From NCBI RefSeq assembly GCF_005221325.1, contig NZ_CP039888.1, positions 186,001-250,000 of the forward strand: 64,000 bases of DNA. The letters run 5' to 3'. The position numbers and the translations under genes are program-made. Numbering within the stretch: the first letter of the stretch is position 1; every line of letters begins with the position of its first letter. Under the pieces are notes generated by a model. The model was not told where the DNA came from, did not search any database, and saw only the letters and a list, made by a program, of their open reading frames with translations. The stretch comes from Agrobacterium tumefaciens (GTDB taxonomy: Bacteria; Pseudomonadota; Alphaproteobacteria; Rhizobiales; Rhizobiaceae). Below are positions 33,289-39,719 of this stretch, one piece after another.

Positions 33289-33473
33289 GGCTGCTTTCCT
33301 GGTGGCGCTTGCCGAAGGTCCAGACCTTACCAGATCCGGAAATAGAAAAAGAGAAACGCGACCGTAAAGCCGATCTGGCGCAGGCGGTTGTTACATTCGA
33401 GCGCCGGCGCGATCGCGTCCAGCGCATCGCGGAGGAAACAGTGGTCAGCATGCAGAAAGGCAGCCGGCGATGA
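33285..33473 (+). CDS. small basic phage protein, 62 aa
   Basis: Start ATG overlaps the upstream stop and its stop overlaps the next ATG, so it is part of a coupled group. The sequence is highly basic (many Arg and Lys) and helical, with a short aromatic N-terminus (LLSWWRLP). It has no signal peptide. Function unknown; the position between two small membrane proteins suggests the same lysis or membrane unit. Confidence 0.5.
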   Translation: MRLLSWWRLPKVQTLPDPEIEKEKRDRKADLAQAVVTFERRRDRVQRIAEETVVSMQKGSRR

Positions 33474-33949
33474 AACGACTTAAAACGAGTGTGGCAGCAT
33501 GGTCTGCCCTGATTGCCGTGATGCTATTCTGGATCGCCAACGCATTTGTAGCAGGCGACTACATGACCGAAGTTTCTTCAGGCCTCGTTCTCGGGGTTGC
33601 GTTCGCTGTTCTGGTTCGCTGGTTCCGCGATGCTGCGCAAGCAATGCGGTATGGCCGCGCCGGCGCCGACTTCCTGATTGTTGCCGTGTTTTCGATCGTC
33701 GGCATCATCTTCTTCCAGCGGGTGTGGGTGATGTTGCTTCGATACCACGAGCGCCCGGATTGGATGGTCAACTCTCCGATCAGCGCTTTTGTAGCATGGA
33801 TGATGGCGTGGTCCTGTACCCTGGCGCTTGTCGCGCCAGACATTGACAACGGCCACATTCCACCGCGGAGCCGTATTCTGATTGGCTTCGCGCTTTTTGT
33901 GGCCGGTATGGTCTCCGGCGGCAGCATCATGCTGGCGCTGAAACCCTGA
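33470..33949 (+). CDS. four-segment membrane protein
   Basis: A 159-aa protein with four predicted membrane segments: about 8-27, 35-50, 66-90 and 105-122, plus a final one near 137-155 that makes five possible. The third and fourth are separated by a charged loop (RYHERPDW). No known family. It ends the lysis-type cassette. It could be a holin, an antiholin or a superinfection-exclusion protein; sequence alone does not decide. Confidence 0.55.
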   Translation: MKRLKTSVAAWSALIAVMLFWIANAFVAGDYMTEVSSGLVLGVAFAVLVRWFRDAAQAMRYGRAGADFLIVAVFSIVGIIFFQRVWVMLLRYHERPDWMVNSPISAFVAWMMAWSCTLALVAPDIDNGHIPPRSRILIGFALFVAGMVSGGSIMLALKP

Positions 33950-33981
33950 TCTTTTTCAATCGAAAGCTTGCAGAGGGCAAA

Positions 33982-34260
33982 ATGACTAACACGTTTCGCG
34001 TGGCCGGCGCCACGAATTACCAGCTCGTTGCCGACGGCGCGAACTATGGGCGCGTAGGCATACAGGTAGTCACGGTCTATCCTGTTTCCATTTTCATCGG
34101 CACGGCTGCACCTGCCAACGACACAGAAGACTTTGTTTCGATGACACCTGATGGGACGCGCGAAATCGTCGTCAATCTGGCGGCTGCGGATAAGATATAT
34201 GTTCGGACCGGCAAAGTGACTGACGTGGCCGTTCGGGGTTTTCGGGAGACGCGGACATGA
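33982..34260 (+). CDS. hypothetical late protein, 92 aa
   Basis: A beta-rich small protein (strands such as GRVGIQVVTVYPVSIFIG and REIVVNLAAADKIYV) without membrane segment. Its stop overlaps the start of the SGNH-like gene, so the two are probably made together and may bind each other, for example as a virion decoration and its enzyme. Ribosome-binding site aga/gg is weak. Function unknown. Confidence 0.5.
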   Translation: MTNTFRVAGATNYQLVADGANYGRVGIQVVTVYPVSIFIGTAAPANDTEDFVSMTPDGTREIVVNLAAADKIYVRTGKVTDVAVRGFRETRT

Positions 34261-35645
34261 GCGGGTTTTCCCTTGGCTTAGGGGTTCACCTTGGCAAGGC
34301 CGATGATTTATCGTTGACAGCAAACGCCTTTGGACCTGCCAAAGCAAAGCTCGAAGCGGGCGAGAATGTAAACATTCTCGCCAACACCGACAGCACCGGC
34401 TATTCCGAATACGGGCCTTACTACAAATTCGCGGTGGCTCTTGGTGACCTTTATAATTGCACGGTCATCATGCATCGCTGGGCAGAATGGGGCGGCGCCT
34501 CTCCCAACGGGCCCAAGGAATACGCAGCGCCGGTCGTTCTTCGAATCGGAACGTCTCAAACAATCGATTTCTGGCTTGCCGCTCTGCCTGCTCAAGTCGC
34601 CGGCTGCATGTTCGAGGCATCGCGAAAGCCGAATGCTATTGATGCCATCCCGAAACCAGACGTGGCGATCACCCACCATGGCCACAACATGTCCACGTTC
34701 GAAACGCCGAATAATGAGCTTGCCTATGGCCGAGGGCTGTTTTGGTCGATTATCGGCCTCATTAGCTGGCAGTGGAAGGGTGTCCCGCAGGTTCTCACCA
34801 CTCAGAACCCGTGGAGAGATAACACGGGCTACAACAAGGTCTACGACGCGATCACCGGCGTTGCCGCTGCCTTTCCATCTTTGACTCTCGTCGACAGCCA
34901 CAAGCTTTTCCTGGACGCCGGAAAGTCCGCCACTCTGTATCGGACTGGAGAGGCTACTCCGGTCGTCCACCCGTCTGACAGCCAATCCAATTCCATGGGT
35001 GCCCAGCTGGTCGCTGATGCGCTCATGGCGCAATTCAAGAATGCCCGCAAGGCGGCGTTTGAGACCGTGAGCTGGATGGAACTGCCGATCGGCACCAATC
35101 TATTTGTGAACGGTGACCTTTCGAACTGGACTGGCACCGTGCCGGTGAATTTCACGAACGTCGCCGGCAACGTGACCGCCAAGGATACGGACCCTGCGAA
35201 TATATTCCTCGGCTCCGGCGCTGCATGGTCTGCGAAGCTGGCGCCGTCTGCCTCAAACGGGCAGTTCTCCAAAATCCAGAACAGCTTCGACGCAACGGAG
35301 CGAGCATCAATGGCCGGGAGGAACATCACGGCAATCATGCTTTTGAAAGCGAACCCTGTACAACGCACGCCCTACAACAGCCTGGTCACCATGTCCGGAG
35401 GAGCGGTAAGAACCTTCGCAGGCGGCGGTTTGATGTGGGGCGCGCCACAGGCGGGCGGATGGATGCCTATCGTCCACGCGGGTGTGCCATGTGACGCAGT
35501 CAACAACGATGCAAACTCTTCTTATGGTGTTGCTCCAGGCTTCGGCGCGACCGCCCCAGCGACAGTCAATCCCGCTTGGCTCCAGCGGTGCGTCATCATT
35601 GAAGGGCTTGTTCCTCGCCTTGGGCTGGTGCGGCCGGCCGTGTAA
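34257..35645 (+). CDS. SGNH-hydrolase-like virion protein
   Basis: The N-terminal half (about residues 38-260) resembles an SGNH/GDSL esterase: NTDSTGYSE with the likely nucleophile serine (about 47), HHGHNMS (the N block, about 140), and a final HPSDSQSNSMGAQLVADALM-like segment, read here in two parts, with the catalytic Asp/His pair near 238. The C-terminal half is beta-rich with a GDLSNWTGT repeat-type opening, as in carbohydrate-binding or trimerisation domains. Such proteins can deacetylate surface polysaccharide. With the acyltransferase gene at 27979 this gives the phage both an acylating and a possible deacylating enzyme (inference). Length 462 aa. Confidence 0.68.
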   Translation: MSGFSLGLGVHLGKADDLSLTANAFGPAKAKLEAGENVNILANTDSTGYSEYGPYYKFAVALGDLYNCTVIMHRWAEWGGASPNGPKEYAAPVVLRIGTSQTIDFWLAALPAQVAGCMFEASRKPNAIDAIPKPDVAITHHGHNMSTFETPNNELAYGRGLFWSIIGLISWQWKGVPQVLTTQNPWRDNTGYNKVYDAITGVAAAFPSLTLVDSHKLFLDAGKSATLYRTGEATPVVHPSDSQSNSMGAQLVADALMAQFKNARKAAFETVSWMELPIGTNLFVNGDLSNWTGTVPVNFTNVAGNVTAKDTDPANIFLGSGAAWSAKLAPSASNGQFSKIQNSFDATERASMAGRNITAIMLLKANPVQRTPYNSLVTMSGGAVRTFAGGGLMWGAPQAGGWMPIVHAGVPCDAVNNDANSSYGVAPGFGATAPATVNPAWLQRCVIIEGLVPRLGLVRPAV

Positions 35646-35651
35646 CATTCG

Positions 35652-35685
35652 AAAAGCCGTCCGGTTTACGCCGGACGGCTTTTTT
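35652..35685. terminator. strong bidirectional intrinsic terminator at the end of the late operon
   Basis: A long perfect stem (AAAAGCCGTCCGG paired with CCGGACGGCTTTT) with a 6-base loop is followed by a T run on the plus strand and has a matching T run on the minus strand. It ends the late operon and also overlaps the last codons of the minus-strand gene ending at 35666. Confidence 0.9.
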
Positions 35686-35974
35686 GCGTTTTGGTTGTCA
35701 TTCGCTCCGCCAGAACTTTTGTTCTGCGAACGCGCTCGGCATCGCGCTGTTTGGCTGCAGGTGAATCTCGCGGTGAGTGATCCGGGCTTAGATTAGCCTG
35801 CCCCAACCCGTGACAATACTGGCACCTCCAGCGCCTGTTGATATAGCTTTGCTCGGCTGGCATTTTTTCCAGATCGACTTTGACGACGCGGTTACATGGG
35901 GTGCAATATGCCGTGACCGTGTAGCCTTCGACCCACAAATATCCGTAGGTGCCGGCCTTTGGTTCATAGTTCAT
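35666..35974 (-). CDS. zinc-ribbon-like small protein, 102 aa
   Basis: Two CxxC pairs, YCTPCNR and RCQYCHG, spaced 25 residues apart, suggest a structural zinc ribbon. The N-terminus is Tyr/Gly-rich and the C-terminus basic. ATG 35974 has agaggg about nine bases upstream and overlaps the stop of the gene before it (ATGA on the minus strand). A TTG start two codons earlier is also possible. Phage proteins of this type are often small regulators, but function is not shown. Confidence 0.6.
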   Translation of the reverse strand: MNYEPKAGTYGYLWVEGYTVTAYCTPCNRVVKVDLEKMPAEQSYINRRWRCQYCHGLGQANLSPDHSPRDSPAAKQRDAERVRRTKVLAERMTTKTQKSRPA

Positions 35975-36279
35975 GGCCAATCCCTCTTTGCGCGCGCCAG
36001 AACGAAGCTGTTTTTCTCACGGTTGCCGCAGCCCAGGCACCGCAAGAGCGGTTCCATGGATATGATGGACCGGAATTTTCCATAACGGCGCTGTAGCGCC
36101 CATCTGTCGAGCATGCCGACGTGTTTGCAGCGCCAGCACCGCGCGCCAACGACATACCATTGTGGCAGATCGGCCAAGGTAGCCGAATGGTCCCGCTCAG
36201 GCACAAAAATGCCAGTTGGTTTAGCCGGCATGTTGTCGTTATTGCCGCCGGTCAGATCGATGCCGCGACGATGGCGCAT
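35971..36279 (-). CDS. zinc-ribbon-like small protein, 102 aa (second)
   Basis: CWRCKHVG and CLGCGNR, 30 residues apart, form a likely zinc ribbon. The protein is otherwise basic (WALQRRYGKFR). Its ATG is separated by one base from the stop of the gene before it and its stop overlaps the next start, which supports an operon of three small minus-strand genes. An in-frame extension upstream runs through the neighbouring gene and is not used. Function unknown. Confidence 0.6.
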   Translation of the reverse strand: MRHRRGIDLTGGNNDNMPAKPTGIFVPERDHSATLADLPQWYVVGARCWRCKHVGMLDRWALQRRYGKFRSIISMEPLLRCLGCGNREKNSFVLARAKRDWP

Positions 36280-36280
36280 G

Positions 36281-36502
36281 TCATTCCCGTTCGGCGTTCG
36301 GCTTCCAGCCGCGTGTATATCCCCGGCCCATTGCTGCGACGGCGATGGATAGTTGATTTTGCAGGTGCTGGATTTCGTCCAGTAGCGTTTCCACGGCGGC
36401 AACAGCATTGCCGTCATGACACTGAATGACATAGGCCGCGATATCGTCCGGCGGTTTGATTGCGTTCGGGCGCACGTTTCCAATCTCCTGTTTCAGAGCC
36501 AC
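36281..36502 (-). CDS. hypothetical small phage protein, 73 aa
   Basis: A helical protein whose middle (AVETLLDEIQHLQNQLSIAVAAM) looks like a short coiled coil. It seems to start at GTG 36502, preceded by agggg eight bases upstream. It is the first gene of the three-gene minus-strand group and lies 18 bases beyond a terminator for the gene upstream. Function unknown. Confidence 0.5.
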   Translation of the reverse strand: MALKQEIGNVRPNAIKPPDDIAAYVIQCHDGNAVAAVETLLDEIQHLQNQLSIAVAAMGRGYTRGWKPNAERE

Positions 36503-36520
36503 AAAGTTACCCCTGTCATG

Positions 36521-36542
36521 AAAAGGCGCGCGCCCCCGCGCC
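36521..36542 (-). terminator. intrinsic terminator after the SOS-box gene
   Basis: On the minus strand GGCGCG and CGCGCC (6 bp) enclose a G-rich 6-base loop and are followed by TTTT. It lies directly after the stop of the 79-aa gene. Confidence 0.6.
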
Positions 36543-36548
36543 GGTAAA

Positions 36549-36788
36549 TTAGTCTGGCATCAAGTCGGCAATCTGCCCGTGCGAGACTAGCAAGCGCGGG
36601 TTTGCCATGCTGCCACTTTCTTCATCCACGGTGACAGCGTATGCCGCAACGCCGATGTGACGCGGTGCCATTGCATTCGCCATTTTTTCGGCAGATGCTG
36701 CGTTGGTTGCGGGCCGCATATCGCCCGGCACTATCCCGTAGCGCCCCTTTTTGAACTGCACCACGATGATTTTTTCAGCGTCAGACAT
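36549..36788 (-). CDS. small SOS-box-controlled protein, 79 aa
   Basis: The protein begins MSDAEKIIVVQFKKGRYGIVPGD, an SH3-like or beta-rich start read in pieces, and has no membrane segment. It starts at ATG 36788 with a purine-rich stretch (gagcaagaga) upstream, only about 20 bases after a perfect LexA-type box, and ends just before a terminator, so it appears to be a single-gene, DNA-damage-controlled unit. In-frame sequence upstream of 36788 crosses the box and the tRNA-like region, so it is unlikely to be translated. It could be an antirepressor or other induction factor (inference). Confidence 0.6.
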   Translation of the reverse strand: MSDAEKIIVVQFKKGRYGIVPGDMRPATNAASAEKMANAMAPRHIGVAAYAVTVDEESGSMANPRLLVSHGQIADLMPD

Positions 36789-36807
36789 GTCTCTTGCTCT
36801 CTCTTTT

Positions 36808-36822
36808 GTTCTATAAATGTTC
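36808..36822 (-). promoter_or_regulatory. LexA (SOS) box, GAAC-N7-GAAC
   Basis: On the minus strand the sequence GAACATTTATAGAAC is a perfect direct repeat GAAC-N7-GAAC. This is the established LexA operator of Rhizobium, Agrobacterium and other alphaproteobacteria. It lies 20 bases before the 79-aa gene and overlaps an AT-rich stretch that could hold the -10 element. Confidence 0.8.
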
Positions 36823-36885
36823 TCATTTGAAGGGAGAGTCAAGACGATGAATTTCTGCCTCGATGTGGAGGATTGACGAGATAGA

Positions 36886-36990
36886 CCGATGAGCGGGATG
36901 GAGTCGAACCATCTCATGTTTCCACCCGGAACTTGTGTCTTCGTTTCCACCGGGGATTTGTGCCAGCGCGCTAACCGAGCGCCCGCTTAC
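36886..36990 (-). other. tRNA-like element, possible att site or degenerate tRNA
   Basis: On the minus strand GATGG-TTCGACT-CCATC (near 36895-36911) is a perfect T-arm with loop. The seven bases after it (CCGCTCA) could pair 6 of 7 with TAAGCGG at about 36981-36987, and a GCGC-TCGGTTA-GCGC hairpin sits where a D-arm would be. The anticodon region is not normal: it contains a tandem 25-bp repeat. The element may be a degenerate tRNA or the att end of the prophage. Confidence 0.35.
36913..36962. repeat. imperfect 25-bp tandem repeat
   Basis: Two adjacent 25-base units (36913-36937 and 36938-36962) share GTTTCCACC and TTGTG, with about 17 of 20 bases matching in the aligned core. They lie inside the tRNA-like element in place of a normal anticodon arm. 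Confidence 0.6.
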
Positions 36991-37073
36991 CTGAATAAAT
37001 AGCTAGCACGGATGCGAGGAATTTGGAATGACAAGACTGTGGTTGCAGCCTGTTTCGCGCCGGTAAAAAGTGG

Positions 37074-37126
37074 CTGGACACTCTTTCGAAAAGCATAATG
37101 TTTTCGCATAATGTTTGAGTGTCCAG
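37074..37126. repeat. 10-bp perfect inverted repeat enclosing two direct repeats
   Basis: CTGGACACTC (37074-37083) and GAGTGTCCAG (37117-37126) enclose 33 bases that carry GCATAATGTTT twice (37093-37103 and 37106-37116). It could be a terminal repeat, a recombination site or a regulatory hairpin. No gene overlaps it convincingly. Confidence 0.6.
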
Positions 37127-37336
37127 CGGCTTGCCAAGCGCCTGACTTTAAAGGAAATCCACAGCCCGCCTCCGGGCACCATTATCTTTCATTCATATTC
37201 GTTGTCTATGAAAATGCAGATTAATTATCTGCTCAACGCTGTGAGTAATCAAACCCATCCATTTAACTATTCGTTCTTCGAACTAACCTCTTGCAAGAAG
37301 TGTGGCTAGGACTAAGTTTGCAAAACCGACGCGGCG

Positions 37337-37351
37337 CTGTTGACACAACAG
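37337..37351. promoter_or_regulatory. palindromic operator at the -35 region of the toxin-antitoxin genes
   Basis: CTGTTGACACAACAG is a perfect palindrome (6-bp arms, 3-base centre) that contains a consensus -35 TTGACA. A weak -10 could lie near 37363. Antitoxins commonly repress their own promoters through such palindromes. Confidence 0.5.
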
Positions 37352-37386
37352 TCATGTGCTGGAACTAGACATGGCGAGGGTACTTG

Positions 37387-38064
37387 ATGGATGGACTGAT
37401 TGGAGTTGGATTGTACACGCCCGCAGAAGCTGGAAGGCTTTTGCACGTCTCGCCGTCAAAGATATCTCGTTGGCTAAAGGGTCATTCAATCGCGGGCCGG
37501 GATTATCTACCACTATGGGTGCCCGCAGTCGAATTCACAAACGAACGCACAATACTTGGTTTTCGAGACTTGATGGAGATACGGGTAGCAGATGCATTTC
37601 TGCGCGCAGGCGTTTCGGCTATTCAGGTGCGCGCTGCAATCGAATATGCGCGCGAGGTGCTTGACGAAAAATATCCGCTTTCTGCCGAGCGCTTTAAGAC
37701 AGATGGCAGAAGCATTCTTTTGAGGGTTTTCGAAAATGATGCTGAAGGAATAGAGCGTGAGCGCTTGCTCAACCTTTTTCGTCGGCAATACGAATTTAAA
37801 GAGGTGATTGAACCTATCCTTAAAACCGTTGATTTCGATGATAGCGGTTCACCTCGGCTGTGGTATCCCGCAGGGCGAAGGATAAACATTCTCGTAGACC
37901 CGACGAGAGCTTTTGGGCAACCAATCGATGGCATCACTAGCGTCCCTACAGCTGTCCTATCTACCTCAGCGGCGGCGCTTGGGATTGAGGAGACATCAAT
38001 TGCCTACGATGTACCCGAAGGCTCAGTACGTCGCGCCGTCGAGTTTGAACATTCCTTGAATTGA
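37387..38064 (+). CDS. HTH-DUF433 antitoxin
   Basis: The N-terminus (residues about 8-32, YTPAEAGRLLHVSPSKISRW) is a MerR/Xis-like helix-turn-helix. The C-terminus (about 175-222) follows the DUF433 pattern: FGQPIDGITSVPT, then a helix SAAALGIEETSIAYDVPEG and RRAVEFEH. DUF433 proteins pair with PIN-like toxins. The middle (about 60-160) is a helical linker. It starts at ATG 37387 with gaggg seven bases upstream and is followed 12 bases later by the PIN-like gene. It probably binds and neutralises the toxin and represses the operon at the palindrome upstream. Length 225 aa. Confidence 0.75.
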   Translation: MDGLIGVGLYTPAEAGRLLHVSPSKISRWLKGHSIAGRDYLPLWVPAVEFTNERTILGFRDLMEIRVADAFLRAGVSAIQVRAAIEYAREVLDEKYPLSAERFKTDGRSILLRVFENDAEGIERERLLNLFRRQYEFKEVIEPILKTVDFDDSGSPRLWYPAGRRINILVDPTRAFGQPIDGITSVPTAVLSTSAAALGIEETSIAYDVPEGSVRRAVEFEHSLN

Positions 38065-38076
38065 CGGTGTAAGCGG

Positions 38077-38496
38077 TTGAAGGTCTTGTTTGACAACTGC
38101 ACAGCTCCTCTCTTTGCGTCGACGCTCAATGGCTTCGTTAGCCACTATGGACATGCCGCAATTCATATCCGTGATGTCGAAGAGCTTCCGAATGGGCGCA
38201 ATTCATCCGACCTCGAATGGATTGAGTATTTGCAGTCCTCAAACGAGGTTTGGACATTCATTTCCGGCGACGGACGAATATTGAAAAATCCAGCTGAGAG
38301 GGCAGCCTTGCGTTCGGCAGGTTTGCACGGATTCGTGCTAGCGCCCGGCTATCAGAAAACTCCTCTAAATCAGGTCGCTGCTATCCTTCTTTGGCATTGG
38401 CCAGAAATTCTTCGGCTTACCGAAATTTTGGCGGCACCTTCCATGCATGAAGTGCCTATTAAACGAATGACGCGGTTGAGAGCCCTACCCCTTTGA
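38077..38496 (+). CDS. PIN-like toxin (VapC45-like)
   Basis: The 139-aa protein begins KVLFDNCTAPLFAS, the first acidic motif of PIN-like domains (D-x-N/D), then has IHIRDVEEL, DLEWIEYLQSSNEVWTFISGDGRIL (read in parts) and NPAERAALR, which match the VapC45-type PIN-like family, presumed ribonucleases. The start appears to be TTG 38077; no better start is available. It follows the HTH-DUF433 gene in the typical antitoxin-toxin order. Target RNA unknown. Confidence 0.72.
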   Translation: MKVLFDNCTAPLFASTLNGFVSHYGHAAIHIRDVEELPNGRNSSDLEWIEYLQSSNEVWTFISGDGRILKNPAERAALRSAGLHGFVLAPGYQKTPLNQVAAILLWHWPEILRLTEILAAPSMHEVPIKRMTRLRALPL

Positions 38497-38611
38497 GCCG
38501 CTAGGTTAGAAATGTGTTGGCTCTCGCTCATTACCAATTCTTCGGGAACGGATGGGCGGAACAGCTTCTCAACTGAAAAGTGTTGGTTCGACCTACCAAA
38601 CTACCAAAACG

Positions 38612-38956
38612 TTACAAATGCTCGCGATTATCCGTATTCTGCTCCGCCCGGTCCCGATAAAGCGCCGCGCGCCCCAGCAGCATCAGGGAAACCGGTGTCG
38701 TCACTGTCATGAAGATGCCGATGAAGATTTCGTGGAAGGCGAAGCGGTCGCCGGAGACGGAGAAATAGATGATCGAGGCCATCACGATGCCGCCGGTGCC
38801 CCAGCTGGTGCCGAGTGTGGGGGCGTGCAGGCGCTCGTAGAAGCTGTTGAGCTTTGCCATACCAATCGTGCCGATCAGCGTCAGGGATGCGCCGAGGAGA
38901 ACGAAGAACGCCACAAGAATGGCGGCCCAGAGCGGAAATTCTGCGGCATTGGTCAT
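38612..38956 (-). CDS. phaG: Na+/H+ or K+/H+ antiporter subunit G
   Basis: A 114-aa MnhG/MrpG/PhaG subunit with three membrane segments. Diagnostic text includes IGTIGMAKLNSFYERLHAPT and LGTSWGTGGIVMAS. It is the last gene of the operon and overlaps phaF by four bases. The subunit is part of the hetero-oligomeric Mrp antiporter in the cytoplasmic membrane. The charged C-terminus is longer than in many homologues. Confidence 0.92.
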   Translation of the reverse strand: MTNAAEFPLWAAILVAFFVLLGASLTLIGTIGMAKLNSFYERLHAPTLGTSWGTGGIVMASIIYFSVSGDRFAFHEIFIGIFMTVTTPVSLMLLGRAALYRDRAEQNTDNREHL

Positions 38957-39234
38957 TCGATCACCTCGCCACGCATCATGAATTTGGAAAGGGCGACGGT
39001 GGAGACAAAGCCGAGGATCGCGATCAGCAGTGAGGCCTCGAAATAGATGTCGTTGCCGGTGCGCAGACCGAAGGTCAAGAGAAGCAGCATGGCGTTGACA
39101 TAGAGCGTATCCACGCCCAGTACGCGGTCCTGGGCGCGCGGGCCGATGGCGATGCGATAGACTGATATCGTCATGGCGATGGCCAGCATCAGCTGCGCCA
39201 GCGAAAAGGACCAGAAAAGGATAATCGAACTCAT
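38953..39234 (-). CDS. phaF: antiporter subunit F
   Basis: A 93-aa MrpF/PhaF subunit with three membrane segments and the conserved stretch YRIAIGPRAQDRVLGVDTLYVNA. It overlaps its neighbours at both ends (four-base overlaps), typical of this operon. Family role: part of the small-subunit core needed for complex assembly and sodium or potassium/proton exchange. Confidence 0.92.
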   Translation of the reverse strand: MSSIILFWSFSLAQLMLAIAMTISVYRIAIGPRAQDRVLGVDTLYVNAMLLLLTFGLRTGNDIYFEASLLIAILGFVSTVALSKFMMRGEVIE

Positions 39235-39719
39235 TCGAATATCTCCATCAGCAGTTTTTCATAGCGGTTCTTGATAAGGCTTATCCACGCCGCCTCATCC
39301 ACATCGTCGAGGACATGGAGGAGGAGTGTGCCCTGGCTGGAATTATATTCGAGCCAGGCGCTGCCCGGTGTCGAGGTCAGGATCGTCGCCAGCACGGCAA
39401 GCGCCATGGGATCGCGAATATCGAGCGGCACCGCCAGGAAGCCGGATTTACGGTCCCTTTCGCGCTTGAACAGAATAATCTTCACGACAGAGAGATTGGA
39501 CCTGACAATATCATAAAGCACGATCAGGATCAGCTGCACGAGCCTGTGCCAGTTGCGGATACGCGGCTTGGCGGGCCTCAGCGACGCCATTGCCCAGGAG
39601 GCGATGAGCGCGACACAGGTGCCGAGCAGCAGGTGTCCGGCCGAAAAGCTGTTGATCGTCAGCCAGAAGAAGATCAGCGAGATCGTCAGCAGCGGGTAGG
39701 GCAGGACACGGTTCATCAT
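39231..39719 (-). CDS. phaE: antiporter subunit E
   Basis: A 162-aa MrpE/PhaE subunit with two or three hydrophobic segments at the N-terminus and DIVRSNLSVVKIILF, then DPMALAVLATILTSTPGSAWLE, which is a conserved family segment. Overlaps phaD by four bases. Required for stability of the Mrp complex in known systems. Confidence 0.92.
   Translation of the reverse strand: MMNRVLPYPLLTISLIFFWLTINSFSAGHLLLGTCVALIASWAMASLRPAKPRIRNWHRLVQLILIVLYDIVRSNLSVVKIILFKRERDRKSGFLAVPLDIRDPMALAVLATILTSTPGSAWLEYNSSQGTLLLHVLDDVDEAAWISLIKNRYEKLLMEIFE

Larger units (their letters stand above)
36991..37386. other. AT-richer phage/host junction without a gene
   Basis: The only short reading frame (37115-37309) lacks a good ribosome-binding site and protein-like composition. 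The region holds the inverted repeat at 37074-37126 and the palindrome at 37337-37351. Base composition is visibly richer in A and T than on either side, as expected at an insertion boundary. Confidence 0.5.

Noticed and set aside
1..36990. Mu-like transposable prophage
   Set aside because: The tail is Mu-like, but no MuA/MuB transposase genes or Mu-type ends are seen, and the head and origin look lambda-like.
37115..37309. 64-codon frame in the junction region
   Set aside because: It starts inside the inverted repeat, without ribosome-binding site, in AT-rich non-coding DNA.
38512..39046. Short plus-strand frames between the toxin gene and phaG
   Set aside because: They overlap phaG on the other strand and show no domain or start signal.
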